NCBI GenBank assembly: GCA_001534745.1
Contig: CP013997.1
Location: forward strand, 558,001-622,000
Direction of reading: 5' to 3'
DNA length: 64,000 nt
Source of the DNA: Pseudomonas monteilii
GTDB lineage: Bacteria; Pseudomonadota; Gammaproteobacteria; Pseudomonadales; Pseudomonadaceae
Shown piece by piece: positions 44,609-54,752 of the stretch (the first letter of the stretch is position 1; each line of letters opens with the position of its first letter). The position numbers and the translations under genes are program-made. The notes beneath the pieces were generated by a model. The model made no database searches. It saw only the letters and a program-made list of their open reading frames with translations, and was not told where the DNA came from.

Positions 44609-46912
44609 GTGAGTGACGAGCAAGGAAAGCTGTTCAAGGCTTGGCTGACGGATACAGGGAAAAAACCTAATACCGTCACCAGTTACCTATTCGGCCTCAA
44701 CACGATGAGCAAGCACTTAGGACGTGACGTGCTGCTTATCAGTGATACGGAAGAGCTGGCTTCGCTTTGCCAGCAATACGGGTCGGGCGGTGAATTCGCG
44801 CACGTTGGCGGGAACAACAGCAATAAAGTGCAAAGCGGGCTGAAGCAGTGGCTTGAGTACCAGCGCCAGCACAATTTAGGCGCCATCGCAGGCTATGCCG
44901 ACCAACGTGTGCTGCAGCTGATGAGTAAAGGCACGGAGGAAGAACAGGCTTGGGTGTGGGGCCTGATTCGGCACCTCCGCCACCAGTACCCTCAAGCTGA
45001 TCACTGGTCGGTCAATTCGGCACCAGCAAAAATCCGAATAGGCATGCGCGAGCCAAACAACCTAAAAGGAAGGCCCGCCTTCACGCTTTACTGGTACGGC
45101 GGTGAAATATGCTGTGTGGTTCGCGATATCAGTGATCACCGTGAACTGTTGGAAGCTCAAGGCACCCGCTGGAGAGTCAGCGCAAGCACTTGCCCCACCC
45201 AATCTGACGTGGGGGACTGGCTGAGCTCAGTCGACCAAATCCTTACCGACAGGCATCTGCCAACGCAGGGCATGGGCCTCGTACCTAGCGACTATCACCA
45301 CACTGAACAGGACGAACCCGTGCCCATCATTGACCTGCCAACGACCAAACCACCGCTCAACCAAATCCTGTTCGGCCCGCCTGGCACCGGCAAAACCTAT
45401 GCGACCATCAACCAAGCTTTGGCGATACTCGCGCCCGACTTTCTCGCGCAACACACCGGCAATACGCCCGAGACTCGTCAACGCTTGAAAGCCGAATTCG
45501 AACGGTTCGCCTCAAAGGATCGCGTGCGCTTCGTGACCTTCCACCAAAGCTTCAGCTATGAAGATTTCGTCGAAGGTATTCGCGCGGATTCAGACAGCGA
45601 GACAGGACAGTTGCGCTACCCCATCGAAGCCGGCGTGTTCAAACGCATCTGCGACGACGCGAAGACGCAGCCTGCTACCGATCTAGGCATACGAGCGAAC
45701 CCTGCCATCTGGAAGATCTCCATCGATGGCGCAGGCATGTCGTCCAGCAAAAGCTATTGCTTGGCCCAAGGTGAAGCCCGTATCGGTTGGGGCAAAAGCG
45801 GTGATTTGCGTGAAGACCGCGAAAATAACGCGTATTACCAAGGCCTGGGCTCGGGGGATAAGGGCACACTCGATTACTTCGCCGAGCAAATGGCGATAGG
45901 GGACATCCTGCTGTGCATTCAGTCAGCTGAGAAAATCGGCTCGATTGGGGTCGTGACTAGCGAATACCGCTATGAAACCAAGGTGCCCGCGGGTGTGAAT
46001 GCTGACTACCAGCATGTGCGCTCGGTGCGCTGGTTATACAAGGACATCAACCTCCCCATCTTGCCAATCAACGGTGGCCGCCAGTTCACGCTGAAGACCG
46101 TCTATGCCATGAACCGCTTCAGTTGGGCAGACTTGCTGACGTATCTTCAGCACGAAGACGCAAAGCCCGTCGACCCCTCACCACTGAGCGACGCCGCTTC
46201 TACAGACATGCCTTATGTCCTGATCATCGATGAGATCAACCGAGGCAACGTGTCACGCATTTTCGGTGAATTGATCACCTTGATTGAGCCTTCCAAGCGT
46301 GATGGCGCGGACGAAGCGCTTAGCCTGCAACTGCCTTATTCGAAGAAGCCATTTACGGTACCGCAGAACGTCTACCTTATCGGTACCATGAACACGGCAG
46401 ACCGTTCGCTGGCAGGGTTGGATATCGCGCTGCGTCGCCGTTTTGCGTTCAGGGAAATGCTGCCAGAGCCGCATCTGCTGGATGGAACACGCGTAGAGGG
46501 CGTGGACATCGGCCAGCTGTTGCGCGTGATGAATCAGCGTATCGAAGTGCTGTTGGATCGAGAGCACTGCCTGGGGCACGCCTACTTCATGCCGCTGCTG
46601 AACGAGGGGACGCTTGCACAGCTAGAGCTCATCTTCCGCAATCAGGTACTGCCGCTGCTGCAGGAGTACTTCTTCGAGGACTGGCAGCGCATTCAGTGGG
46701 TGCTGAACGACCACCGTAAACGGCCTGAGGATCGCTTTGTGGTCCAGGACAAGCATGACCTGCGGGCGCTGTTCGGAGACACCGTGCCTGCGCAGGACCA
46801 CGTCTGGCGTATCAACCCGTCGGCGTTCAACCGACCTTCTGCTTACGCTGGAATCATCGATATAGCCAAAAGCCCTATGGTCGATGCAAGCGCAGAGGAG
46901 CAGCAGGGTTGA
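44609..46912 (+). CDS. mcrB: McrB-like AAA+ restriction ATPase/GTPase with EVE-like insert
   Basis: 767 residues; GTG start with AGGAG 7 bases upstream. The N-terminal ~240 residues are of unknown type. The AAA+ core has Walker A GPPGTGKT (~255-262), Walker B LIIDEINRG (~535-543), the McrB signature GTMNTADRSLAGLD (~591) and arginine finger ALRRRF. Between the Walkers, at ~365-450, lies an EVE/PUA-like segment (KSYCLAQGEARIGWGKSGDL, AEQMAIGDILLCIQ, IGSIGVVTSEY). McrB motors work with the McrC nuclease to cut DNA bearing modified cytosine. EVE domains bind modified bases, so this may be the reader. Overlaps mcrC by four bases. The first ~290 codons are duplicated at 35.9 kb. Confidence 0.9.
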   Translation: MSDEQGKLFKAWLTDTGKKPNTVTSYLFGLNTMSKHLGRDVLLISDTEELASLCQQYGSGGEFAHVGGNNSNKVQSGLKQWLEYQRQHNLGAIAGYADQRVLQLMSKGTEEEQAWVWGLIRHLRHQYPQADHWSVNSAPAKIRIGMREPNNLKGRPAFTLYWYGGEICCVVRDISDHRELLEAQGTRWRVSASTCPTQSDVGDWLSSVDQILTDRHLPTQGMGLVPSDYHHTEQDEPVPIIDLPTTKPPLNQILFGPPGTGKTYATINQALAILAPDFLAQHTGNTPETRQRLKAEFERFASKDRVRFVTFHQSFSYEDFVEGIRADSDSETGQLRYPIEAGVFKRICDDAKTQPATDLGIRANPAIWKISIDGAGMSSSKSYCLAQGEARIGWGKSGDLREDRENNAYYQGLGSGDKGTLDYFAEQMAIGDILLCIQSAEKIGSIGVVTSEYRYETKVPAGVNADYQHVRSVRWLYKDINLPILPINGGRQFTLKTVYAMNRFSWADLLTYLQHEDAKPVDPSPLSDAASTDMPYVLIIDEINRGNVSRIFGELITLIEPSKRDGADEALSLQLPYSKKPFTVPQNVYLIGTMNTADRSLAGLDIALRRRFAFREMLPEPHLLDGTRVEGVDIGQLLRVMNQRIEVLLDREHCLGHAYFMPLLNEGTLAQLELIFRNQVLPLLQEYFFEDWQRIQWVLNDHRKRPEDRFVVQDKHDLRALFGDTVPAQDHVWRINPSAFNRPSAYAGIIDIAKSPMVDASAEEQQG

Positions 46913-48189
46913 GCACGAACGTCGTCGTTCGAGAATACGCCACCCTCACGACTGCACCCGTGCCGTTGGAAAGCCTGGATTGCGCCCGCATCTCGGAGAC
47001 TGCTTTCGATTGGCTGTGCGACCTCAGCGCGAGCTTCAACCGTTCCGGTGCGAAGCTATTGCAGGTGGAAGGTCGGCGGTCGCTGAAGTGGGACAGCTAC
47101 GTCGGTGTACTCGAAACACCCTGCGGCACGAGGCTGGAAATACTGCCAAAGCATGTCGAGCAGGATGGGTGTATTCAGAAAAGCCGGGCGCTGTTACGCA
47201 AGCTGATCCAAGCCGCGCTGGACCTGAAGCCACGGCAAGTATCAGTGGCAGCGCTCGAGTTGTTCAATGCGCCGCTCAGCGAGTGGGTGATGGGCCAGTT
47301 CTTGAGCGAGCTGGATACGCTGGTGAAGCGCGGTATTCGCTTCGATTATAGGCGTGTCGAAGAAGAGCAACGGTTTCTCCGTGGGCAACTGAACGTAGTG
47401 GCACAGCTTCGCCAGCCGCCTGCTCGCCAGCACCATTTTCAGATTCGCCATGATGTGTATTTGCCCAACCGTGCTGAAAATCGCTTGCTCAAATTGGCGC
47501 TCGAGCAGGTCGCTGCGGCTACGCAGGCACCTGCCAATTGGCGACTTGCGAATGAGCTGCGGGCGCTGTTAGCAGACATACCGGCCAGTCGGCAGGTCGC
47601 ACAAGATTTGCGCTCTTGGAGCAGTGACCGTTTGATGGCGCATTATTGCGCTATCAAGCCATGGTGCGAGCTGATATTGAATCAGCAGATGCCTGTGGCG
47701 GTGAAGGGTGCTTGGCAAGGCTTGAGTCTGTTGTTCCCAATGGAGCGGTTGTTCGAGCGTTACGTGGCGCAGTGGCTAGGCAAGCAATTGCAGCCTGGTG
47801 CGAAGCTAACGACGCAGGCTGCGAATGAGCACCTGTGTCGTCATGGGGGAAGCGGGATGTTCCGTCTGAAGCCGGATCTTCTGATCGACACTGCGCACCG
47901 GCGTTGGGTGCTGGATACCAAGTGGAAACGCATCGATCAACATAGCCCTGGGCGGAATTACGACCTCAGTCAGAGTGATTTTTACCAGCTGTTTGCCTAT
48001 GGGCATCGGTATCGCAGAGATGAACATGCACCGACGTTGGTGCTGATTTATCCCTATTGGTCTGGGCTGCAGCGTGCCTTACCCGTGTTTGACTATGGGG
48101 GCGGGATGCAGCTCTGGGCGTTGCCATTTGATTTGGAAAACGAGCGCTTGCTGGAGGCGGAGGTGGCTGGTGTGCCGCTGGTGCTTTGA
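46909..48189 (+). CDS. mcrC: McrC-like nuclease subunit
   Basis: 426 residues; TTG start overlapping the mcrB stop (TTGA). Middle blocks FLRGQLNVVAQLRQPPARQH and DVYLPNRAENRLLKLAL are typical of McrC. The C-terminal PD-(D/E)xK nuclease is intact: KPDLLID then WVLDTKWKRID, followed by SQSDFYQLFAYGHRY. It binds and is driven by McrB. Together they form a type IV restriction system against modified DNA. Both genes look complete. Confidence 0.9.
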   Translation: MSTNVVVREYATLTTAPVPLESLDCARISETAFDWLCDLSASFNRSGAKLLQVEGRRSLKWDSYVGVLETPCGTRLEILPKHVEQDGCIQKSRALLRKLIQAALDLKPRQVSVAALELFNAPLSEWVMGQFLSELDTLVKRGIRFDYRRVEEEQRFLRGQLNVVAQLRQPPARQHHFQIRHDVYLPNRAENRLLKLALEQVAAATQAPANWRLANELRALLADIPASRQVAQDLRSWSSDRLMAHYCAIKPWCELILNQQMPVAVKGAWQGLSLLFPMERLFERYVAQWLGKQLQPGAKLTTQAANEHLCRHGGSGMFRLKPDLLIDTAHRRWVLDTKWKRIDQHSPGRNYDLSQSDFYQLFAYGHRYRRDEHAPTLVLIYPYWSGLQRALPVFDYGGGMQLWALPFDLENERLLEAEVAGVPLVL

Positions 48190-48679
48190 GGAGCGACTTG
48201 CACAGGTGGCAATGGAACCATGGCTCTAGGTCGTGTTGCATTCTTTGCCTGTAGCAACATATTCCACGGGCGTTCGCGGCGACGTGTGTTCACAATTGGT
48301 TTCTGGATCGGCGGGAGTGCGACAGTACGGCTACGTAGGCTGACCTGCAGCGATGCGCAGATGCTAAGAGGGGCGAGTGATCGGGACCGTTGATTACGGG
48401 GAGGGGTGGCCTTGGGATCTGCCTGACGTACTCGCTACTGGGAAAATTTGGTTTGGCCTGTCTAGCCCTCGTAGCCTGGTGCTTACCTTCGATGTGGTAC
48501 ACATTCTCCCCATCGAGGGTTGTGTACCTGCATTCACAAGAAAATTGCTCATTTGCGCCTAGGCGCCATCACATAAGGTGCTGCCAGCGCTCGCTGTCTA
48601 CGCGAACGTGTCGATGCGATGGAAGGATTTTCATCGACGATGTACTAACCTTGAGCACAGGCGACGCCTGACCATAGAG
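48190..48679. other. Intergenic region after mcrC
   Basis: 490 bases with no convincing gene; short frames on both strands have no ribosome sites or family likeness. No intrinsic terminator was recognised after mcrC. Confidence 0.4.
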
Positions 48680-48925
48680 ATGACCATGAGTCTAATAGAA
48701 CAGTTGGATGCACTACGTATCGCCAAAGACCTTCGTACCCCTATCGAGCGGCTGATGCGCGCGCTGGATGAAGCGGTGGACGAAGAGGAGGTGGCCAGGG
48801 AAGCGCAGGTGCAGATTGAGTTCGTGCAGGCCATGGAGGTAGCCAGAAAACTGCGTGGGCCGCAGGTGGAAGCGCTCTACATTCTGTTTGATGATGCGGT
48901 GCAGGCGCGGCTGGGGGCTTTGTAG
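48680..48925 (+). CDS. Small hypothetical helical protein
   Basis: 81 codons from ATG 48680 (MTMSLIEQLDALRIAKDLRT); an ATG at 48686 also fits. The product is acidic and helical (RALDEAVDEEEVAREAQVQI), with no signal peptide. CATAGAG before the start is a weak ribosome site. No family recognised. It stands alone between mcrC and the att-like relic. Confidence 0.4.
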   Translation: MTMSLIEQLDALRIAKDLRTPIERLMRALDEAVDEEEVAREAQVQIEFVQAMEVARKLRGPQVEALYILFDDAVQARLGAL

Positions 48926-49319
48926 GACTATCTCGGTAGGCACAGCCAAAAAATCAGTAGGCCGTTTTGTGGTGCTCATTGCAGCCAAAAGCCCAAGCTT
49001 TAAGTAGGGGTATAGAAGTCCCAGGAGGCAACTGGCTCTGAGCAACCTATATCCAGAAATATGGGGCCAAGCTGAACAAAGCGATCAATTCGGTTCCTCT
49101 TGGGTTGCAGCCTAAGGATGCTGACCTCTATAGTTCTTTGGGAGAAAAGGAGCGCAGACGGCTTGAGCAAGGTGTATTTTTCAACGGCCAGGGGAATTGA
49201 CCATCACGTCATAGGTGTGGTAGCGCTAAGGCATTACATAGTCGGGTCAAGAGCGGCAAAATCCAGTGCTGCAGGTCAAAAAGCACTGCAGCTGCTCACC
49301 TAGTACCTTCTGATGTAGC
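48926..49319. other. Intergenic stretch with a possible gene tail
   Basis: 394 bases. One frame reads YGAKLNKAINSVPLGLQPKD then ADLYSSLGEKERRRLEQGVF and ends at TGA at 49199-49201. It looks like coding sequence without a start, possibly the 3' end of a lost gene. I do not recognise the family. The remainder, to the att-like site, shows nothing. Confidence 0.3.
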
Positions 49320-49320
49320 A

Positions 49321-49345
49321 GATTTGGTGCCGGGGGGATTTGAAC
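49321..49345. other. Relic of the tmRNA 3' end: probable attachment site of the ssrA island
   Basis: GATTTGGTG (49321-49329) followed directly by CCGGGGGGATTTGAAC (49330-49345). The same two blocks occur at the tmRNA 3' end (61512-61520 and 61524-61539), separated there by GAG. Integrases targeting ssrA leave such a duplicate of the T-arm region at the far end of the element, so the island would span from here to 61.5 kb. The three-base gap suggests drift since insertion. Confidence 0.7.
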
Positions 49346-49908
49346 TGATCTTTTAATTTATTGATTTTGATTTCAATAGTTGTTCTCTACTTTTCGTTTG
49401 GAATGCATTTTGGAATACCTTCGACGTGCTGACCAGGGAACCTGACAGCGTTTTTGGTCGGCTCAGTGCGGCGATCGTTGGCGCCAAAGGAGCGGGCGTG
49501 CTGCGGGTTGACAGGCACCGCACGTAGGTAGGATTTGCTCTTTGTCACGACAGTGGAGACGACTATGTCCTGCAAAAATCTGATGGTGTCAAACCTGGCC
49601 TTTCGCCGATGCATACCTCTTAGGGGGCTACAATGAAACATACGATACGTCTTGAGTGAGAAACAGCCTCTACGGTAGCCGGCTGCCAAAGTGTTAAGTG
49701 TGTTGCATCAATAACGTCCCTCACTCAAGAGGGAGCGGAACCGACTCTGGCTCGCGAGAAGTGAGGGCAAATGGCCGTAAAATGATCTGGACGAAGCAGA
49801 GGCGATTGCCATAGATTCCATGGTAAATGCTGCCATGGATGTCAAGATGGGGCCTAATGACTACGGCGTAGCCGAATCTGGTCACTTGGTAACGGATTGG
49901 GGGGAAAA
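49346..49908. other. Intergenic region before hsdR
   Basis: 563 bases inside the inferred island. A minus-strand frame at 49387-49689 (100 codons) has no family likeness or ribosome site and is not called. Many TTTT/AATT runs near 49345-49400 give a local AT-rich patch. The hsdR promoter is probably here, but no clear hexamers were found. Confidence 0.4.
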
Positions 49909-52900
49909 GTGGATTCGTTGAACTTCGGTTTCTTGGGACTGCACAACAAACAATTAGTCACCCTTGGTGGCCTTGCAGAGAGCTATTTCCCTAACGATCC
50001 GTCTACTGCGATCGTCAAGCTACGCCAGTTTGCTGAACTGATGGCGAAGCTTGTTGCTGCCCATCACGCTGCTTATCGTGATGAGCGCGAAACATTCGAC
50101 GAAACTCTGCGGCGTCTGTCGTATGACCGACTGATACCGAAGGAAGCCGCTGATATCTTTCATGCCCTACGGAAGGCTGGTAACAGCGCCGTGCATGAAG
50201 CTACGGGCGACCACTCTATTGCTCTCACAGCACTGAAGTTCGCTTGGTCTCTAGGCATCTGGTTTCATCGGACTTACGGCGGCGCTCCGAACTTTAGGTC
50301 AGGTGCCTTTGTGCCGCCGCGCCAACCCGCCGATGCGACGGTTGCGCTGCGTGAAGAGATTGAAAAACTCAGGCAAAGAGTAGCGGAAACCGAGGGGGAG
50401 GCGGCTCGCGCTCGCCTCGAAGCCGAGGAACAGGCTCACGCACGTGAGGCGGTTGAGGAGAAATTGGCGCGTGAGGCTGATGAGCGTGCTGTATGGGAGA
50501 AGATCGCCCAGGACATCGATGCCGAGAGAGGAGAGGTCACAAGCAAGCTCGCCGCACTTCAAGCCGAGGCGGAAGCCACCCCTCGTGCTCAGGCTGCTCA
50601 GCTGGTGGAGCGGGGTGAAAAGGCTGCGGTAAAAATTGACCTCGACGAGGCGGAAACACGCGTGCTCATAGACCAGCAACTGCGTGACCGCGGATGGGAG
50701 GTTGATACCCGCGACCTTCGATATAGAAAGGGGGTTCGCCCAGTCAAAGGCCGTAATCTCGCCATCGCTGAATGGCCAACGGCGAATGGCCCCGCAGATT
50801 ACGCCCTGTTTGTCGGCACCATCCTAGTCGGCGTTGTTGAGGCGAAGCGGCGTCGGAAGAACGTTTCCGCTGCGATCGACCAAGCTGAGCGCTATTCGAC
50901 CGGCATCAAAGACAGCGGCGACTTCAGTTATGCCGGTGGCCCTTGGGGGATTTTAAGGTGCCATTTGTGTTCAGCGCGAATGGACGACCCTACCTCAAAC
51001 AGATTGATACAGAGAGCGGCATATGGTTCCGCGATACCCGCCGTGCTGCAAACCATCGCCGAGCGTTGGTGGACTGGCCGACGGCGGAAGGCCTCAACGG
51101 GCAGCTTGAGGTCGATCAGGACGCGGCAGTTGCTGCCCTAAAAGCGCAGCCATTCGAGTTCGGATTTCCACTCCGCCACTACCAGGAGAGCGCGATCCGC
51201 GCGGTCGAGGCCGCCGTGTCTACTGAACAACGGGCGGTCTTGGTCGCAATGGCAACTGGCACCGGTAAGACTAAGCTCGCCATCGCCATGCTTTATCGTT
51301 TGCTGGCGGCCAAGCGATTTCGGCGCATCTGCTTCGTGGTCGATCGCAGTGCTCTAGGCGATCAGACTCAGGGCGAGTTTTCCACTACCAAAGTCGTATC
51401 TGGAAAGACATTCGCGGAAATTTTCGGCCTCAAGGGGCTCGGAGACATGACGCCGGATGTGGAAACTAAAGTCCACATCTGCACGATTCAAGGCCTAGTA
51501 AAGCGCGTGCTCTTCGCTACCGATTGTGCATCGGTGCCCCCCGTTGACCAGTATGATCTGATGGTCATTGATGAATGCCATCGTGGCTATCTACTTGATC
51601 GCGAAATGTCCGATGTTGAGCTGAGTTTCCGGGGCCAGGACGATTACATTTCCAAGTACCGCCGGGTGCTTGAATACTTTGATGCGGTAAAAATCGGTCT
51701 GACCGCTACGCCTGCGCTCCATACCACCGATATTTTCGGCGATCCGGTCTTCACCTATTCCTACCGTGAGGCGGTGGTTGAGGGGTTTCTAATTGATCAT
51801 GAGCCGCCGATCCGCATCGAAACCGCGCTGGCAAAGGCCGGTATCAAGTTCGAGAAGGGTGAAAAACTCGAGAGGCTCAACAGCCGGACCGGCGAGATTG
51901 ATCTGGCTCATGCGCCAGACGAAATCCGTTTCGAGGTCGAGGCATTCAACCGGAAGGTCATTACCCCGGAATTCAATCGCGTCGTTGCGGAGGAGCTGGC
52001 GCGTCATATTGATCCGGCGCTACCAGGAAAAGCGTTGATCTTCGCCGCTACCGATGCCCATGCAGATATGGTGGTCAGCGCCATAAAGACCGCATTTGCC
52101 GAGGCCTATGGCGAAATTGATGACGCCGCCGTAAAGAAAGTTACCGGGAGCGTGGACAAGGTCAAGAAGTTGATTCTCTCGTTTCGCAATGATGCCAATC
52201 CACAAATCGTAGTGACGGTCGATCTACTTACCACCGGAGTTGACGTGCCGAAGATCACTAGCCTCGTGTTCTTGCGCCGAGTGAACAGCCGTATTCTGTA
52301 CGAACAGATGATCGGTCGTGCGACGCGTCAGTGCCCTGAAATAGGGAAAGAGGTTTTCCGAATTTTCGACGCCGTCGATCTCTATCCGCATCTTCAGAAC
52401 ATGACTGACATGAAGCCTGTCGTCGTCAACCCGTCGATCAGCTTCGATCAACTTGTTCGGGAACTAACTGGCGCGGAAAATGATGAGCAGCGGGAGGCTA
52501 TTCGTGGACAGCTCGCGGTGAAGCTGCGCCGCCGGATCAAGAAGCTGACTGATGAGGCACGGCAGCAGTTCGAAGCTGAAGCGGGCGAAACACCGGAGGT
52601 TATGCTGCAACGGGTCGTTTCCGGGGATACACTTGACCTAGCCGAATGGCTGAAGGGCCGTGCAGCGATCGGCCTGATCCTTGATTGGCAGGCTGATGAT
52701 AATAGTCTCGGCTATGTCCCGATTTCCAAGCACACGGATCAGATTGTCAATGTGTCGCGTGGTTATGGGAGTGCAGCGAAGCCAGAGGATTTTCTGAATA
52801 GTTTTGCCTCCTTCGTGCGCGACAATATCAACACGATCGCCGCGCTCAAGCTCGTCGTGCAGCGCCCTCGTGATCTGACCCGTGCCGATCTAAAGGAGTT

Positions 52901-53285
52901 ACGCCTTGCCCTTGATTCCAAAGGGTTTTCCGACGCCAATTTACGCCGTGCTTGGGCCGATGCGCGCAATGAGGAGATCGCCGCCTCGGTCATCGGGTTC
53001 GTCCGTCAGGCCGCGCTGGGTGATGCCCTGATTCCATACGAAGACCGTGTCCGGGATGCGATGCGTGCGATCATGGCGAGCCGCGCATGGACCGATCCGC
53101 AGAAACGCTGGCTGAAGCGGATCGGCGAACAGATTGAAAAAGAGATCGTGGTGGACCGCGCTGCCATCGACAAGGAGCCGTTCATTGCCGACGGCGGTTT
53201 CAATCGTCTTAATAAGGTATTCGGCGGAGAACTTGAAAGCATCCTCGCCGGGATTAATGAAGAGTTGTGGAAGAAGACTGCGTAA
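49909..53285 (+). pseudogene. hsdR: Type I restriction subunit HsdR, frameshifted
   Basis: Frame 1 (from GTG 49909, or TTG 49897) encodes an N-terminal DUF4145-like domain, a coiled coil (~115-230) and the HSDR_N nuclease with GVVEAKRRRK as the E-x-K motif. At the G5 tract 50945-50949 the coding continues in the -1 frame: PWG-DFKVPFVFSANG, then motor motifs MATGTGKTKLA, VIDECHRG, GLTATP and IGRATRQ, to TAA at 53283. A sixth G would restore one ORF of ~1125 residues. As written, nuclease and translocase are separated. The cause could be mutation, phase variation or a sequencing slip. hsdM starts directly after the stop. Confidence 0.88.
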
Positions 53286-54752
53286 ATGAAAACTACCACC
53301 GATATCGTCGCCAAGCTTTGGGGCCTATGCAACGTCCTGCGCGACGATGGCATTACCTACAACGAATATGTAACGGAGCTGACCTACCTGCTGTTCCTCA
53401 AGATGCTGGAGGAAACCACCAAGCAAGAGCGTCTGCCGGAAGGGTGGCGCTGGGGTCTGCTCGCCAAGCTTGAGGGTATGGAACAGCTCGATTATTACAA
53501 GGCAATGCTGCTCGAACTTGGCAAGGCGAAGGACGAGCTGGTCGGCGCGATTTTCATCGACGCCCAGACTCGCCTACGTAAGCCTACCAACCTAAAGGCG
53601 CTGACGTCGAACATTGATCAGCTTGATTGGTTCTCCGCTCGTGAAGAAGGGCTGGGCAACCTCTATGAAGGATTGTTGGAAAAGAACGCGGCTGACAAGA
53701 AATCCGGCGCGGGGCAGTATTTCACACCCCGCCCGCTGATCGACTGCATCGTGCGCTTGATGCAGCCACAGGCTGGGGAGGTGATCCAGGACCCAGCAGG
53801 GGGAACGGCAGGCTTCCTAGTGGCGGCAGATCGCTACATCAAGGACCACACCGAAGATCTGTACATGTTGACCGAGCAACAGGCCTTCTTTCAGCGTCAC
53901 AACGCCTTTTCAGGGGCGGAGCTGGTACCCGATACCCATCGGCTGAGTATGATGAACCTGCTGCTGCATGGCATCGAAGGCGGGATGAAAAATATCGACA
54001 CGCTTTCGCCCGATGGCGAGGCGCTGCCTAAAGCAAACTTGATCCTGACCAATCCGCCCTTCGGCACCAAGAAGGGCGGAGGGCGTCCGACACGCTCCGA
54101 CTTCTCGATCACGGCCGATACGTCCAACAAGCAGCTAGCCTTTGTCGAGCATATTGTCCGCGCATTGGCGCCCGGCGGCCGCGCGGCCGTTGTCGTCCCC
54201 GATAACGTGCTATTTGAGGATAATACTGGGCGCCGCCTTCGCACTTGGCTGATGGATCTTTGCGACCTACATACCATCTTGCGCCTGCCAATCGGAATTT
54301 TTTATGCACAGGGCGTCAAGACGAACGTGCTTTTCTTCCAGCGTGGCAAGAGCGATAAGGGAAATACAAAGGCCGTCTGGGTCTATGACATGCGTGCGAA
54401 CATGCCCGCCTACGGCAAGACCCGTCCACTGACCCTGGCCGACTTCGCAGATTTCGAGGCAGCCTATGGCGCTGATGCAAACGGCGGAGCCACGCGGCAG
54501 GATCAGGGCGAGGATAGTCGCTGGCGCAAGTTTGATCGTGCAGCTCTCAGGAACCGCAATGACAAACTCGACATAAACTGGCTTCGGGATACAGAAGCAG
54601 AGGCGGAAGAAGCGCTGACTGAACCGGAGGACATTGCGGCCGCCATCATAGGTCACTTGAAGGCCGCGTTGGAGGAAATCGAGACATTGTCGGAGGAGCT
54701 AGAACAAGATAGTACAGTAGTAGGCGCTGTGGTTGCGGGGGCTGTGGAATGA
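53286..54752 (+). CDS. hsdM: Type I DNA methyltransferase subunit HsdM
   Basis: 488 residues. It starts on the base after the hsdR stop. HsdM_N helical domain at ~1-130. SAM-binding motif DPAGGTAGFLVAADRY (~162-177) and catalytic NPPF in LILTNPPFGTKKGG (~256-259) define an N6-adenine methylase of type I systems. FTPRPLIDCIVRLMQP precedes it, as usual. It acts as M2S with HsdS to protect host DNA. It is intact and so may still methylate although hsdR is broken. Overlaps hsdS by four bases. Confidence 0.93.
   Translation: MKTTTDIVAKLWGLCNVLRDDGITYNEYVTELTYLLFLKMLEETTKQERLPEGWRWGLLAKLEGMEQLDYYKAMLLELGKAKDELVGAIFIDAQTRLRKPTNLKALTSNIDQLDWFSAREEGLGNLYEGLLEKNAADKKSGAGQYFTPRPLIDCIVRLMQPQAGEVIQDPAGGTAGFLVAADRYIKDHTEDLYMLTEQQAFFQRHNAFSGAELVPDTHRLSMMNLLLHGIEGGMKNIDTLSPDGEALPKANLILTNPPFGTKKGGGRPTRSDFSITADTSNKQLAFVEHIVRALAPGGRAAVVVPDNVLFEDNTGRRLRTWLMDLCDLHTILRLPIGIFYAQGVKTNVLFFQRGKSDKGNTKAVWVYDMRANMPAYGKTRPLTLADFADFEAAYGADANGGATRQDQGEDSRWRKFDRAALRNRNDKLDINWLRDTEAEAEEALTEPEDIAAAIIGHLKAALEEIETLSEELEQDSTVVGAVVAGAVE

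Noticed and set aside
49321..49345. Second tRNA or tmRNA gene
   Set aside because: Only 25 bases of the 3' end are present and the T-arm is incomplete, so it is an attachment-site relic.
49387..49689. 100-codon minus-strand ORF before hsdR
   Set aside because: No ribosome site, no recognised family, and composition unlike neighbouring genes; not called.
50943..53285. Separate gene starting at TTG 50943
   Set aside because: It has no ribosome site and begins in the middle of the HsdR domain order; it is the frameshifted continuation of hsdR.
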